Source of the DNA: Halichoerus grypus
Taxonomy: Eukaryota > Chordata > Mammalia > Carnivora > Phocidae
DNA: 64,000 nt
NCBI RefSeq assembly: GCF_964656455.1
Contig: NC_135726.1
Span: 32,393,930-32,457,929 of the forward strand
Direction of reading: 5' to 3'
Translations under genes and position numbers: made by a program
Shown: piece by piece, positions 46,991 to 57,720 of the stretch
Layout: the number at the start of each line of letters is the position of its first letter
How positions within the stretch are numbered: the stretch's first letter is position 1
Notes under the pieces: generated by a model
Told to the model about the DNA's origin: nothing
Databases searched by the model: none
What the model saw: the letters and a program-made list of their open reading frames with translations, nothing else

Positions 46991-49159
46991 ACTAGTGACC
47001 TAGTGGGTTAGTGAAAACATATACATAAAAGGAAAAATAAACATAAGCAGGCTATAGCAAGAACATGAAACAAGTAATTCAAGAGTTCAAAGGAGGAACC
47101 ACAAAAATGAAGCACCTGGATGACAGAGAAGTCAGGATTTTGAACTGTATCTTGGAGTGTTCAGGGAGTACGTAAACCAGTTTGGCTAAGGCAGAGAACA
47201 CAGAGACCAAAGAAGATGAGAGAGAGTGTATGTATACAGCCGTCCCACAGTTCCAGTCCATTGTTCATATGCCTTTTACTCCTCTATCTGGACTTAAGTC
47301 GGTTCAGAGGCCAGGAACCACTACAGTTTGTTGACCTATTAGCTAAACGTCAGTCCCCAGAACTCAGAATGTTAGTAACAGTTTTACTAAATTTAATCTC
47401 AGAACAGCGTAACATTGAGGTGCACTGTGAATTCAGATTTTTAAATACCTGTACTAAAAATAGCAAAACTTTTGTAAAAGTCAAGACGCAGGGATCCACA
47501 AATCAAAACAAGAATTTTTAAACCCAGACACTTACAAAAACAAGTTAGGAACTGCTTAATAACATAGACATCCTCTAAAGGAAAAGGCAGAAGAATTGAA
47601 AGTCTCATGAAGTGATAAACAGTTTTAAAAACAGGTTTACAATCAGTTTTTAAACACTAAAACCTCCGGGAAATGGAAATTCCTCTCCTTAATCCCTTTG
47701 AGGGCAATATATCTGAGTCAGGAATAAGAACATCCTGCCTCTGCCTAAGTTCAAATGTGAACCTTTTACAATATCCCTAACATTAAATAGCAAATAGAGG
47801 AGGAAACAATTTCCAATCCGTCAAAAAGAAAAGCAGCCACTGTTCTGGATTTGTCACCTATCTCTGCCAGACACATAAGCAGAAGCTTCAGTAAAACGAA
47901 ACTAGGGAACCTCAAGGTTTGAGTTGACAGTGATTACTTAACTGGAGCTTATTTCTGTGAAATGAAACTACCAGAACCTTTAAATATCAATTTGCTTGTC
48001 GCTAAACCACAGGTTTATGCTTCGTCTTGGAAATGCTAACAGGATGGAACCCATGAGCCTTTTATTAAAACGTGATGACCATGGAGAGCGCCCTTGAAGC
48101 TTAGCAACAGAGGACTCAACCCTAAAAGGTTCCCCTCTGAAAAAGTGAGGACGGGTTTGACATGTAACCCAGCACCAGTCCTAAAACGCTTGACTGCACT
48201 TTCCATAAAAGGTGGGAGTTGTAATAGTAGCACAGAGCAGACACCAGCCCACTAGAAGCAGATGGAACCCACCAACTCATTTTACCCAGACCTCCGAAAA
48301 GGTACACAGAACTGTCTGTGCTTGCCAAAGCAGGGCAGATCTGAATGGGTGAATCTACGAAAACGCTTCACAAAGGATTACTAATGGTATTGCATTTGCC
48401 TACTGTAGCCCCCAATGTAAAACAGGATCTGGAAAATGAAAACCAATTTAAAAGCTCGTTCTCCATACTCAAGCTAAACACACACACGGCCCAGATTTTT
48501 ATTTTACAAAATAAAAAATGACTCAGTAACCTATTCCAGGACAGGGGCTCTTCTAGAAGGGATATCTAGCTAGAAACATTCCCTGCTTATGTACATAGTT
48601 CATCAGGGGTCAGGTAAGATTCCATTTTGTAACAGCTGAACTTTAAACAGAAAGTCATTAATGGTGCAACATTCACTCATTAGCATGAAGCTACCCCCTA
48701 GAATGAAAAGCATTGGCTGTATCTGCCAGGATGACAACTTTACAGTGAGAAGCTGAAGCCAAGGATCCTGAACTCCTAGAAAGTTCTATTGGCCTCAGAA
48801 GAGCTCACCATCTCCACCGGCCTACACTTAGCTGTCACCCTATTTCTCAATCCCCACAGAAAAAGACATCGCTAATACCGGAAATTTATTTTAAATAAAA
48901 AATTAAAAGATGGGCAAAAGGGTCAACAGCAGGCAAAACATTACAGGGCTGACATGATTCCTGTTTGGGATTGGGGGAGGGGGAGGAGCTTTCTGGATGT
49001 TTCTATTCTTGGCAAGGAAAGCACCTCCAGGTCCTGTACCATCAAAAGGCAGTAACACAGGAATGTTCTCAGGGAATCAATGATCTGCCTGTGCTAATAG
49101 ACTTCATCTCTGGGTGTGCTGATGGGGAGCAAGATGGGGAGGGCTGGAGGAGGGGGAGA
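46991..49159. other. SINE-free intronic sequence next to TENT4B exon 1
   Basis: About 2.2 kb with no confident mobile element and no further exon. Becomes G-rich toward the minisatellite. Candidate place for proximal regulatory sequence, by position only. Confidence 0.45.
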
Positions 49160-49385
49160 CTGGGGAAGGTGTGTTTGACTAGGGGGGGATGGGAGGAAAG
49201 ACTAGATGGATAAGGGGGCCGGGAAAGGTGTGGACTGTTAAGGGGGAGAGTGCGGATGACTAAGGGAGGTGAGGGGAGGATGTGGATGGCTAAGGGGATG
49301 TCCAGAAAAGGCCTGGAAGGCTGAAGCGGAGGGGGAAAAGGTGTGGACCGCTAAGAAGGAGTGGGGGAAGGTGCGGATGGCGGAG
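49160..49385 (+). repeat. Degenerate minisatellite in proximal TENT4B intron 1
   Basis: About eight imperfect copies of a roughly 28-30 base purine-rich unit built around 'AAGGTGTGGACTGCTAAGGG'. Copies can be followed by the recurring GTGTGGA / GTGCGGATG and CTAAGG words. On the TENT4B strand the array is C- and pyrimidine-rich and begins about 165 bases after the splice donor. Confidence 0.7.
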
Positions 49386-49408
49386 GGATGGAGGGATGGA
49401 GGGATGGC
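49385..49408 (+). repeat. Short GGAGGGAT tandem repeat
   Basis: Three copies of an 8-base GATGGAGG-type unit at the end of the adjacent degenerate minisatellite, about 150 bases inside TENT4B intron 1. Confidence 0.7.
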
Positions 49409-49545
49409 CATCAGACCCTGGAGAAGCGGCAACGAAGGCAGGCCGAGGGGGGTGGCCTCGCCCAGGCTCCCCCCAATCCACCTTCTGTGGGCGTGTGCCC
49501 GGCTGCGCGTGTGCAAAGGCCAGGCCACCAGGCCGCAGGGCCACC

Positions 49546-50252
<707 letters not shown>

Positions 50253-50275
50253 TCAGGCGCACGCCCGGCCTCGGC

Positions 50276-50277
<2 letters not shown>

Positions 50278-50321
<44 letters not shown>

Positions 50322-50322
50322 T
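50278..50322 (-). repeat. CAG repeat in TENT4B 5' leader
   Basis: Eleven CTG units on the plus strand, then CTA and two more CTG, so CAG with one TAG interruption on the TENT4B strand. It is 92 or more bases upstream of the ATG, in the presumed 5' untranslated region. Non-ATG frames through it would read poly-Ser or poly-Leu, but no AUG opens them. Confidence 0.85.
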
Positions 50323-50460
50323 GGGGCCCGCCGCGGGCGGCGCGGTCGCGCAGGGAGCCCGGCCGGCGCCGGCGGCGTCGCTCCCGCCCTCGGGGGCTCC
50401 GCGGGCCCTCCCCCCCTCCCTCCGCCCCTCCGCCGAGCCCCTGTCACTGGGGTCCCCGTG

Positions 50461-50471
50461 CAAATGGCGGC
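50461..50471 (+). promoter_or_regulatory. YY1-like motif next to GGC tract
   Basis: CAAATGGCGGC contains the ATGGC core typical of YY1 sites near mammalian start sites. On the plus strand it would point away from TENT4B, and it also supplies an ATG that opens a nine-codon frame. The overlap with the GGC repeat weakens the call. Confidence 0.3.
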
Positions 50472-50580
50472 GGCGGCGGCGGCTCCGGAGTAGGGCGAGC
50501 GGCAGCAGCGGCGGCGGCGGCAGCGGCGGCGGCGGCGGCGGCGGCGGCGGGGGCAGCGGCGGCGGCGGCGGCGGCGGCGG
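50464..50580. repeat. GGC/CCG trinucleotide tract
   Basis: An interrupted GGC repeat on the plus strand (CCG/GCC on the TENT4B strand), broken by AGC and a short non-repeat segment near 50480-50500. It lies in the TENT4B leader or core promoter. Such tracts are often length-polymorphic. Confidence 0.85.
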
Positions 50581-50619
50581 GACGCGCCTGCTCCGTAGCG
50601 TTCTCGCTCCTCCGGCCCC

Positions 50620-50664
50620 GGGGCGGGGCCTCCGCCGGCTCCGCCCCTCTAGCTCCGCCCCCGC
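50620..50664. promoter_or_regulatory. GC-box (Sp1-type) cluster
   Basis: GGGGCGGGGCC at 50620-50630 is followed by two CCGCCCC-type boxes in the other orientation (about 50639-50648 and 50651-50664). Three boxes in 45 bases, about 430-480 bases upstream of the TENT4B ATG, suggest the core promoter lies here. The transcription start itself cannot be read from sequence. Confidence 0.55.
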
Positions 50665-50738
50665 CGCGCCCCCGCCCTCCCGCACTCGCCCTGCCCCCGC
50701 CGCGCCGCGCCTCCCGGTCAGCCCCGGCGGCTGCGCCG

Positions 50739-50746
50739 TGCGTCAC
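50739..50746 (-). promoter_or_regulatory. CRE/AP-1-like site
   Basis: TGCGTCAC on the plus strand (GTGACGCA on the TENT4B strand) resembles an ATF/CREB-family half site. It lies about 75 bases upstream of the GC-box cluster in the CpG island. Chance occurrence is possible. Confidence 0.35.
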
Positions 50747-51370
50747 AGAGGCCGCGGTGCGGCGCGGCGGGGGCCGCAACCGCCGGACCCAACCGTCCCC
50801 GCGCCACTTGAAGAAGGGGCCGCATGTACCTGGGCGTCTAGGCGCCCGTGATGCGCGCGCCGCCCCCGGTGTGGGTTCCCGGTCCCTGAAACCGGGCGAG
50901 GCCGGACAGACGCCGGCCGGCTCCGCAGCGAATGGATGGTCGGAGGCGCCGCCCCCACATCGTACCCTCCCCCACTCAGCGGCCTCGGGGACCCCCTCCG
51001 CTCTCGCGACCCCTCCCGAGATCTGCGCTCCAAGCCCGCCTCGGGGGAGGGAGGGGGAGAAAACGTAACCCACCCCCGAGCATGTGCTCTGGATCCTGGA
51101 TGGACGCGGGCTATGCGGGCACCCCCGCCGCCCCCCGCACCCACGGTGCTGCGTCCCGCGGGGCGTTTGGCGCCCCAAGCCCTGGCGGATCATCCCCCAC
51201 CGCAGCCCAGACTGGGGAAACCTGCGCCCGTCCGCGTGGCTGGACGCGCTTCTTCGGTCAGCGTGTAAGCCATGGGCTCAGAACCACCTTCACACACCCT
51301 AAACCCGCTTTACACACACGCGCGCCCGCGCGCGCCGGCACAGAAACGCGCACAGATGCACAGACACGGA

Positions 51371-52023
51371 GGCAGGCACACACGCTGCTCGGCGTGCAAA
51401 GAATCCTCACTTGCCTTCAGGTGCACCAGCAGCCAAGGAAAGCTCTCCTCGGTGCAGAATTAACTTTAAGAAAACCCAAAACCTTTTAAGCCTAAAATGA
51501 GGACCATATCGTTGGCATCAGTAGAGATTTTCCACAAAGTGGTTATTTGCATGTCTTCCCAATCCCTGCGGTAAAAACAAGGAAAAGGGAATTTTAAGTA
51601 TTTAAAATCATTAAGGAGGAAAAATAAGTGAGCACGTTTCCTCTGTGCCCTCTGAGGTTGGTCCAAAGTCCAGAATGAGTCCCTGATACCCGCTTTTGGC
51701 CTTCTATTTTGGGAGCTCAATATCCTGGAAAGTTTGGGGTTTTTTGGCAAAGATGAAAAAATACTGGTCAAATAACGAAGCATTGCTCTACCGTTTTTCT
51801 TGCTGAGAGAATAACATGGCTATAAATAGGGAAGCACACCCCAAAAAACCCTAAATAGAATTTTGGTTCATCCTATTGGTTGTTGATTTACTACAAGTCA
51901 ATATTAAGAGTATTCTCAGAATGAAATTAGCTCTATACTGAGAGTTACAAAGCCAGAAAAACGAGTAGTGGTATTTTTAAGGATATTCACACTGACAAAT
52001 TATACAAAAATAAAGCATTGTAT
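51371..52023. other. Upstream flank without recognised gene
   Basis: AT-rich sequence beyond the CpG island. No exon or SINE recognised. Confidence 0.45.
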
Positions 52024-52040
52024 AGAAACAGGTTTATTTT

Positions 52041-52136
52041 GGGGTGCCCCACTCTTGATCTCAGGGTTTTGAGTCCCAGTCCCAGGTTAAGTGTAGAGAT
52101 TACCTAAAAATAAAAAATCTTAAAAAAAAAAAAAAA
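52041..52136 (+). mobile_element. Short, internally deleted Can-SINE
   Basis: Only part of the tRNA-related region and an A-tail remain. Perfect 17-base target duplication AGAAACAGGTTTATTTT at 52024-52040 and 52137-52153 shows it is a complete insertion. Confidence 0.92.
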
Positions 52137-52185
52137 AGAAACAGGTTTATTTTGATGACTTCAAATTTGTTTTTTGGGTTTTTTT

Positions 52186-52337
52186 TAAAGATTTTTCATT
52201 TATTTGACAGAGAGAGCACAAGCAGAGGGAACAGGAGAGGGAGCAGCAGTATCCCTGCTGAGCTTGATCCCAGGACCCTGGCATCATGACCTGAGCGGAA
52301 GGCAGAGGCTTAACCAACTGAGCCATCCAGGCACTCC
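52186..52337 (-). mobile_element. Can-SINE, antisense, shortened
   Basis: AAAGATTTTTCATTTATTTG start, GCCATCCAGGCACTCC end. TCAAATTT is present on both sides. Confidence 0.9.
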
Positions 52338-52366
52338 ATCAAATTTATTTTAAAAATCAAACAGAG

Positions 52367-52553
52367 GTGGGTGCCTGGGTGGCTCAGTTGGTTAAGCCTC
52401 TGCCTTCTGCTCAGGTCATGGTCCCAGGGTTCTGCCCCCATCGGGCTCCCTGCTCAGTGGAGATCCTGCTTCTCCCTCTCCCACTCCCCCGGCTTGTGCA
52501 CTCTCTCTCGCTCTCTCTCTCTTTGTCAAATAAGTAAATAAATATTTTTTAAA
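52367..52553 (+). mobile_element. Can-SINE
   Basis: GGGTGCCTGGGTGGCTCAG head. Flanked by AAATCAAACAGAGG and ACATCAAACAAGAGG. Confidence 0.92.
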
Positions 52554-52568
52554 AAACATCAAACAAGA

Positions 52569-52700
52569 GGGGCGCCTGGTGGCTCAGCTGGTTAAGCATC
52601 CAACACTTGATCTCTGCTCAGGTCTTGATCTCAGGGGCTTAAGTTCAACCCTGCATTGGGCTGCATGCTGGGTGCGGAGCCTACTTAAAAAAAAAAAAAA
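52569..52700 (+). mobile_element. Short-type Can-SINE
   Basis: GGGGCGCCTGGTGGCTCAGC head, GGAGCCTACTTAAAAA end, no CT-rich middle. Confidence 0.9.
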
Positions 52701-52899
52701 GGGGGGCGCCTGGGTGGCTCAGTCGGTTAAGCGGCTGCCTTCGGCTCAGGTCATGATCCCAGAGTCCTGGGATCGAGCCCTTCATTGGGCTCCCTGCTCG
52801 GCGGGAAGCCTGCTTCTCCCTCTCCCACTCCCCCTGCTTGTGTTCCCTCTCTCGCTGTGTCTCTGTCAAATAAATAAATAAAATCTTAAAAAAAAAAAA
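52701..52899 (+). mobile_element. Can-SINE
   Basis: Full sense copy placed directly at the A-tail of the preceding SINE. Confidence 0.95.
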
Positions 52900-53519
52900 A
52901 ATCTAAGAAAATTGGAAAGCTGGGAAAAAAGTAAACATTATCAAGGTCCCATCATCTAGAAATCCCTTTGAAGACTTTGTTAAGACATTTCCAAAAATCT
53001 GTCCCTGCACATGTTATGTGTCAAGATAGACTTTTTAATTTTTACTTATTTATTTTAAACGTTATTCAGTCTTTAAAAACATTTTTTCAGATGTCCAAGA
53101 ACACATTAAATGCCACTGATATGTAAGCCAAAAAAAAACTATTCAAAGTTAGTAATAGTTCATACCAGAAATTAGCATTTGTTATATTTGAGAGCCCATT
53201 TATTTAAGCAAACCTTAAAAACTACTAAAGTATTGGCAAAATTATCAGATGGGTTAATATAAATAAAAGAACTTTGTGAAATGTGGGCTAAGAGGCAAGA
53301 TGTTACTGTTTGTTCACCTGGAGGGAATGCTGACTAGTTAGCCCCATAACACATCCATGTTTCCGAACATTCTTTCAGTAAGTCTTGGTTGAATGTCTAT
53401 CATCCATGCAGAACTGAGCTAATTGCTTTAGAGAGGATAAATAAGCAACCAGGGTCTTTGGCTGCCTTCCATGAATTTACTGTCTGGTTAGGGAGGAAAA
53501 AAGAGGTAAATATTTAAAG
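52900..53519. other. Upstream flank without recognised gene
   Basis: No exon or confident repeat. The stretch at 53380-53490 may belong to the L2 that follows. Confidence 0.4.
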
Positions 53520-53880
53520 TCAAATTGCAATTTATTCAATTAATTTCAACAAATATGTCTTGAGCAAGTATGTAGCATTGTTGGGGATACAGCAATGAAC
53601 AATACTGATGAGGTCCCTGCCTTCATGGACCTTACATTTTAGTGGGTAAGGCAAGTATGTAAGGTCAGACAGTGGTTGAGTGCTATGAAGAAAAAGCAGG
53701 CTAAAGGGATAGTGACAGTGTGCTATTTTTAGATGGGCTAATCCGGGAAGGCTGCTCTGAGGAAGTGATATCTGAGCAGGGACTTAAATGCGGCAGTGAG
53801 CCATGACCATCTAGGGAATGATCCATCAGGCAGCGAGAATAGCAAGTGCAAAGGCCCTGAGGCAGGAATATACTTTGCAT
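53520..53880 (+). mobile_element. L2 fragment
   Basis: TTGGGGATACAGCAATGAAC, GGTCCCTGCCTTCATGGACC, GAGTGCTATGAAGAAAA, GGCTGCTCTGAGGAAGTG and GCAAGTGCAAAGGCCCTGAG follow the L2 sense consensus. Confidence 0.75.
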
Positions 53881-54907
53881 GCAAAATGGCAAGGAAATGT
53901 AATTGAGTGTTGAATGTATGCTATGGTATAAAATTGTAATGAGTCTTGAATGTCTACCATGGTATATAATTATGAAGTATTTTTGTGGAAGTTTCCTCAA
54001 AAATCATCCAGTTTAAAGTAAAACAGTAGGGAATTTTATATACACAAAAATGTATTCATTTTCCCCAACAAATCTGCAGTGTTTTGTCTCAAAATAATCT
54101 ACTACTGCATTCAAAGAGATAGACTACACTAATTTCAATAATAAATTTTGATTACTCAACCTTTTCATTTTGCTATTTAGAACAAAAGAACAGACACTTA
54201 TTACAGTCTTCAAAACCATCTGCATTAAATTGATGAGCCAAAAAACACGGCTATCACAAACCCAGACATTTTGCTCCATAATCTAATGTCCTATTCATTC
54301 TCAGTATTCTTGTTCTTAGAGGGGAAAATGTTGAGTCAATGGTTTCGACTTGGAAGATTTACTGAAACATCAAGATTCTGCAGAGTAAAAATCGAGTGGA
54401 AAAATGAGAAGAAAGCAAGTTACCCAAGAATCAAGCAAATTTAAACATGATTTCATTGATTTATTAACTTGAATAAAACTGAAAATTGCACACACATAGT
54501 ACCACATGGCATCATTAATAATTGTCATTATATTTAAATCTTCGGCAGTATGTGATTATATTACTTCACTCCAGAGTTAACAAGAACCACAAATGATAAG
54601 TCTTAAAATTATCAGTATCCTCAGTGTTTGGGTTTTGAAGCATTTGCTCCAGGTATTAATAATCGTGGACTTGGGTCCCATTTACAAACTTTCCCCTTTT
54701 GCACACAATATACATCATTGTACCATGGTTTTTTCTCCCTCATGAATACAAATAGGATTCCAAGCAGGAGAATCTTTTTCAGTGACATTTCAAAATAATA
54801 GGCAATGTGGAGGCCTGTATCTTGTTCTGGACTGTCAAAATTTCTTCCATTCCTGTTTTAGAAACAAAATTGCTTAAGTTCTGTGACATTCTGGAATCTT
54901 TGGAGTG
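53881..54907. other. Upstream flank without recognised gene
   Basis: AT-rich, no exon or confident repeat in about 1 kb. Confidence 0.4.
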
Positions 54908-54945
54908 AATGTGTGTGTGTGTGTGTGTGTACACGTGTGTGTATG
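54908..54945. repeat. TG dinucleotide repeat
   Basis: TG run with one ACAC interruption. Confidence 0.85.
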
Positions 54946-55200
54946 TTTAGGAGCTTTTTAGTATAATTTATATATTATAAAATTCACCTGTTTTAAGTGT
55001 ACAATTTAATGAATGATTTTTAGTACATTTACAGACTTATGCAGCTATCACCACAATCTGATCTTGGAATGTTTCCAACCCCAAAAAGATCTCTAGGGCT
55101 TATTTGTAGTCAATCTGTTTTCCCAACCCCATGCCCAGGCAAATACTAATCTACTTTTTATCTCTATAGATTTGCCTTTTCTGAATAACCTCTGTTTTGA
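54946..55200 (-). mobile_element. L1 3'UTR fragment, antisense
   Basis: AAAATTCACCTGTTTTAAGTG, GCAGCTATCACCACAATCTG and TCTCTATAGATTTGCCTTTTC are the complement of L1 3' sequence. Confidence 0.75.
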
Positions 55201-55544
55201 TTGGTGTTTCAATAAAATTTGACCATGGTATTTGCTAAAGCCCCCACAGAGAATTGCTTGCCCAGCCTAATGGCAAGTAAAAACAAAATTAAAACACTGC
55301 CAGAATGGGTGTGTTTTCTCAAATTTCTGACCAATCTGTAAAAAGTTCCAGACATTTTTCAGATTCAAGTTTATACAAGGCTGTTAAGGCAGCTCCTTCT
55401 ACCATCTTTCCTCTTGTCAGGGAAATAGCTTCCTTGGCCATGAGCTTGCAAAGCAGGTGATAGTCTCCGGGCAGCCACCCTACGGGGAGAAAGCCCAGGA
55501 ACTCAGCCAGGATCCAACACCCAAACAACCCTCTGCATTTTATC
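55201..55544. other. Unassigned sequence with a minus-strand frame
   Basis: A 75-codon minus frame (55319-55546) has mixed protein-like composition, but no family was recognised. Confidence 0.3.
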
Positions 55545-55699
55545 ATTTATTTTTATAAGATTTTATTTATTGAGAGAAAGAGAGAGCGTGAGCACGAGCA
55601 GGGGGAGGGGCAGAGTGAGGGAGAAGCAGACTCCCCACTGAGTGGGGAGCCCAAGGCAGGGCTCAATCCCAGGACCCTGAGATCATGACCCCAGCCGAA
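55545..55699 (-). mobile_element. Can-SINE, antisense, lacking its tRNA 5' end
   Basis: GA-rich middle and CTCAATCCCAGGACCCTGAG are present, but the sequence stops at CCAGCCGAA without the GAGCCACCCAGG end. Confidence 0.85.
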
Positions 55700-55949
55700 T
55701 TACCATTTCTTTTCAACACATCACTGCAGGGCAGTCTGTGGGATAGGGAGAAGACCCTAGGTAAGGTGGTCTTGCCTAAGAAGGTGCTCACCCACAACTG
55801 CTTTTGTCAACTGTCATTGAAATTCCATTTCTAAAGACAAAGGCTCTTACTGTCAGAATCTCACTCCAGAATGTTCTCTTGCTAGACCCTATATAACTTG
55901 AAATGCAGTTCAGACCTTCTTGGAAAATTTACTTGGTATTCTAAATTAG
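55700..55949. other. Upstream flank without recognised gene
   Basis: No feature recognised. Confidence 0.35.
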
Positions 55950-56524
55950 TCCACATGGACTCCCCCCATGTGGGTGGGCCTTATCCTATCAGTTGAGGGC
56001 CCAAATGGAACCAAAGGCAGAGGAAAGAGGAATTTGTCCCTTTTTTCCTGCCTTTCTGATAGAGCTGGGCCATTTCAACTCATCTTCTCCAGCCCTCTGG
56101 CCAATATTTACACCACTGGCATTCCTGGTTCTCAGGTCTTCAGACTCAGACTCAATTATATCACCAGTCTGACTGGGTCTCCAGCTTGTGGACAGCGGAC
56201 TGTGGGACTTCTCAGCCTCCAAGGCGCATGAGCCAATTCCTCATAATAAATATCCATATAAATCTCTACATATTGGGGTGCCTGGGTGGCTCAGTCGGTT
56301 GCCTTCGGCTCGTCATGATCCCAGGGTCCTGGGATCGAGCGCCACATCGGGCTCCCTGCTCAGCAGGGAGCCTGTTTCTCCCTCTCCCTCTACTGCTTCC
56401 CCTGCTTGTGCTTGCTCTGTCTCGCTCTCTCTCAAATAAACAATATCTTTAAAAAAAAATCTTTACATACGGACATATATTATGTACACAATAAATCCAA
56501 ATAAGTCATACATATGAAAATAAG
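55950..56524 (+). mobile_element. ERVL-MaLR-like LTR, 3' part, split by a SINE
   Basis: GTGGGTGGGCCTTATCCTATC, TGGGTCTCCAGCTTGTGGAC, GGACTTCTCAGCCTCCAAGG and GAGCCAATTCCTCATAATAAA look like a MaLR-type LTR. It runs into internal sequence after 56525. Diverged, and it encodes nothing. Confidence 0.5.
56275..56456 (+). mobile_element. Can-SINE in LTR
   Basis: Sense copy with a small deletion (GTCGGTTGCCTTCGG). Target duplication AATCTCTACATA / AATCTTTACATA at the flanks. Confidence 0.93.
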
Positions 56525-56680
56525 AAGTGGGGGTGCTGCTGTAACAAATACCTAAAAATGCAGAAGTAGCTTTGGAACTGGGTAATGGGTAGAGAATGGA
56601 GTTTGAAAGTTCACGCTGGAAAAAGTCCACATGGCATTAATAGACATTTGTTCATTCATTCATTCATTTATAACATTTTA

Positions 56681-56857
56681 TTTTTTTAAAGATTTATTTA
56701 TTTGAGAGAGAGAGCTCACGTGCATGAGCAAGGAGAGGGGCAGAGAGAGAGGGAAAGCAGGGAGCCCGACTCGGGGCTCTATCTCAGGACCCTGAGATCG
56801 TGACCTGAGCCAAAATCAAGAGTAAGCCTTTTAACTGACTGAGGCTCCCAGGCACCC
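56681..56857 (-). mobile_element. Can-SINE, antisense, next to a short SINE
   Basis: AAAGATTTATTTATTTGAG start and GAGGCTCCCAGGCACCCC end. It appears inserted in the T-tail of the short SINE at 56860-56962: AACATTTTATTTTT on the left and AATATTTTATTTTT on the right. Confidence 0.9.
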
Positions 56858-56859
56858 CA

Positions 56860-56962
56860 ATATTTTATTTTTAAATAATCTCTACTCCCAACATGGGGCT
56901 CCAACTCACAACCCCAAGATCAAGAGTTGCATGCTCTACCCACTGAGCCAGCCAGGAGCCCC
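56860..56962 (-). mobile_element. Short-type Can-SINE, antisense
   Basis: TAATCTCTACTCCCAACATG and GAGCCAGCCAGGAGCCCC, no GA tract. Confidence 0.88.
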
Positions 56963-56992
56963 ATGAATAGACCTTTAAAAGTAACTGGCGAG

Positions 56993-57121
56993 GGGTTTTT
57001 GGGTGGCTCAGTTAGTTAAGCCTCTGAGTCTTGACCTCAGCTCAGGTCTTGATCTCAGGGTCATGAGTTCAAGACCCACAGTGGGTTCCACACTGGGCAT
57101 GGAGCCTACTTTAAAAAAAAA
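56993..57121 (+). mobile_element. Short-type Can-SINE
   Basis: GGGTTTTTGGGTGGCTCAG head, GGAGCCTACTTTAAAAA end. AAAGTAACT / AAAGTAATT flank it. Confidence 0.88.
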
Positions 57122-57720
57122 GAAAGTAATTCTGGTGAGTGGTCAGAAAGAAAGATGAGAACTGTAGAGCAAGCCTCAGTCTGCTTAGAGAATCCCTCGG
57201 TAGTCATGAACAGTATGTTGGTAGAAATATGGACAGTAAAGGCCATTCTGATGAGGTCTCAGACAGAAATGAGGAACATGTTACTGGAAACTGGATGAAA
57301 GGCAGTCCTGGTTATAAAGCGGCAGAGAAGTGGCTGCATTATGTTTGAGTTCTAGTGTTTTGTGGAAGGTAGAAATTGTAGGCAATGAAATTGGATATTT
57401 AACTGAAGTGATTTCTAAAAAAAGGGTTGAAGGTGTGGCTTGGCCCCACCTGGCTGCTTATAGTAAAATTCAAGAAGAAATGACTTAAAGACAGAATTGT
57501 TAAGCAAAAAGGAAGTAGAACTTAATGATTTGGAAATTTTTCAGCCTATGCATATTGCAAAAACTGGGAACATTAAGGATATGGCCAAGCAACCATTTGA
57601 GTTATTGGGTAATGAGTGTGGGTGGGAGCCACAGATTAATCAGCCACCCCCAGGAGGATAACTGCCAGGAGTAGGAGATGGGAAAAAACGAGAGGAGGAA
57701 GGCTGTCAGACCTCATGGGT

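Larger units (their letters stand above)
56525..57720 (+). mobile_element. ERVL-MaLR internal sequence, decayed
   Basis: AGAAGTAGCTTTGGAACTGG, GGTAATGGGTAGAGAATGG, ATGGACAGTAAAGGCCATTC, GATGAGGTCTCAGACAGAAA and GAGGAACATGTTACTGG match MaLR internal regions (MST/MLT type). Interrupted by SINEs at 56681-57121. No intact viral-type gene is present. Confidence 0.65.

Noticed and set aside
50253..50447. A poly-Ser upstream frame in the TENT4B leader
   Set aside because: It opens with GTG and not ATG, and the Ser run is just the CAG tract read in one frame.
50444..51193. A 249-codon minus frame upstream of TENT4B
   Set aside because: Low-complexity Pro/Ala/Arg translation of CpG-island sequence, out of frame with the exon and without a recognised domain.
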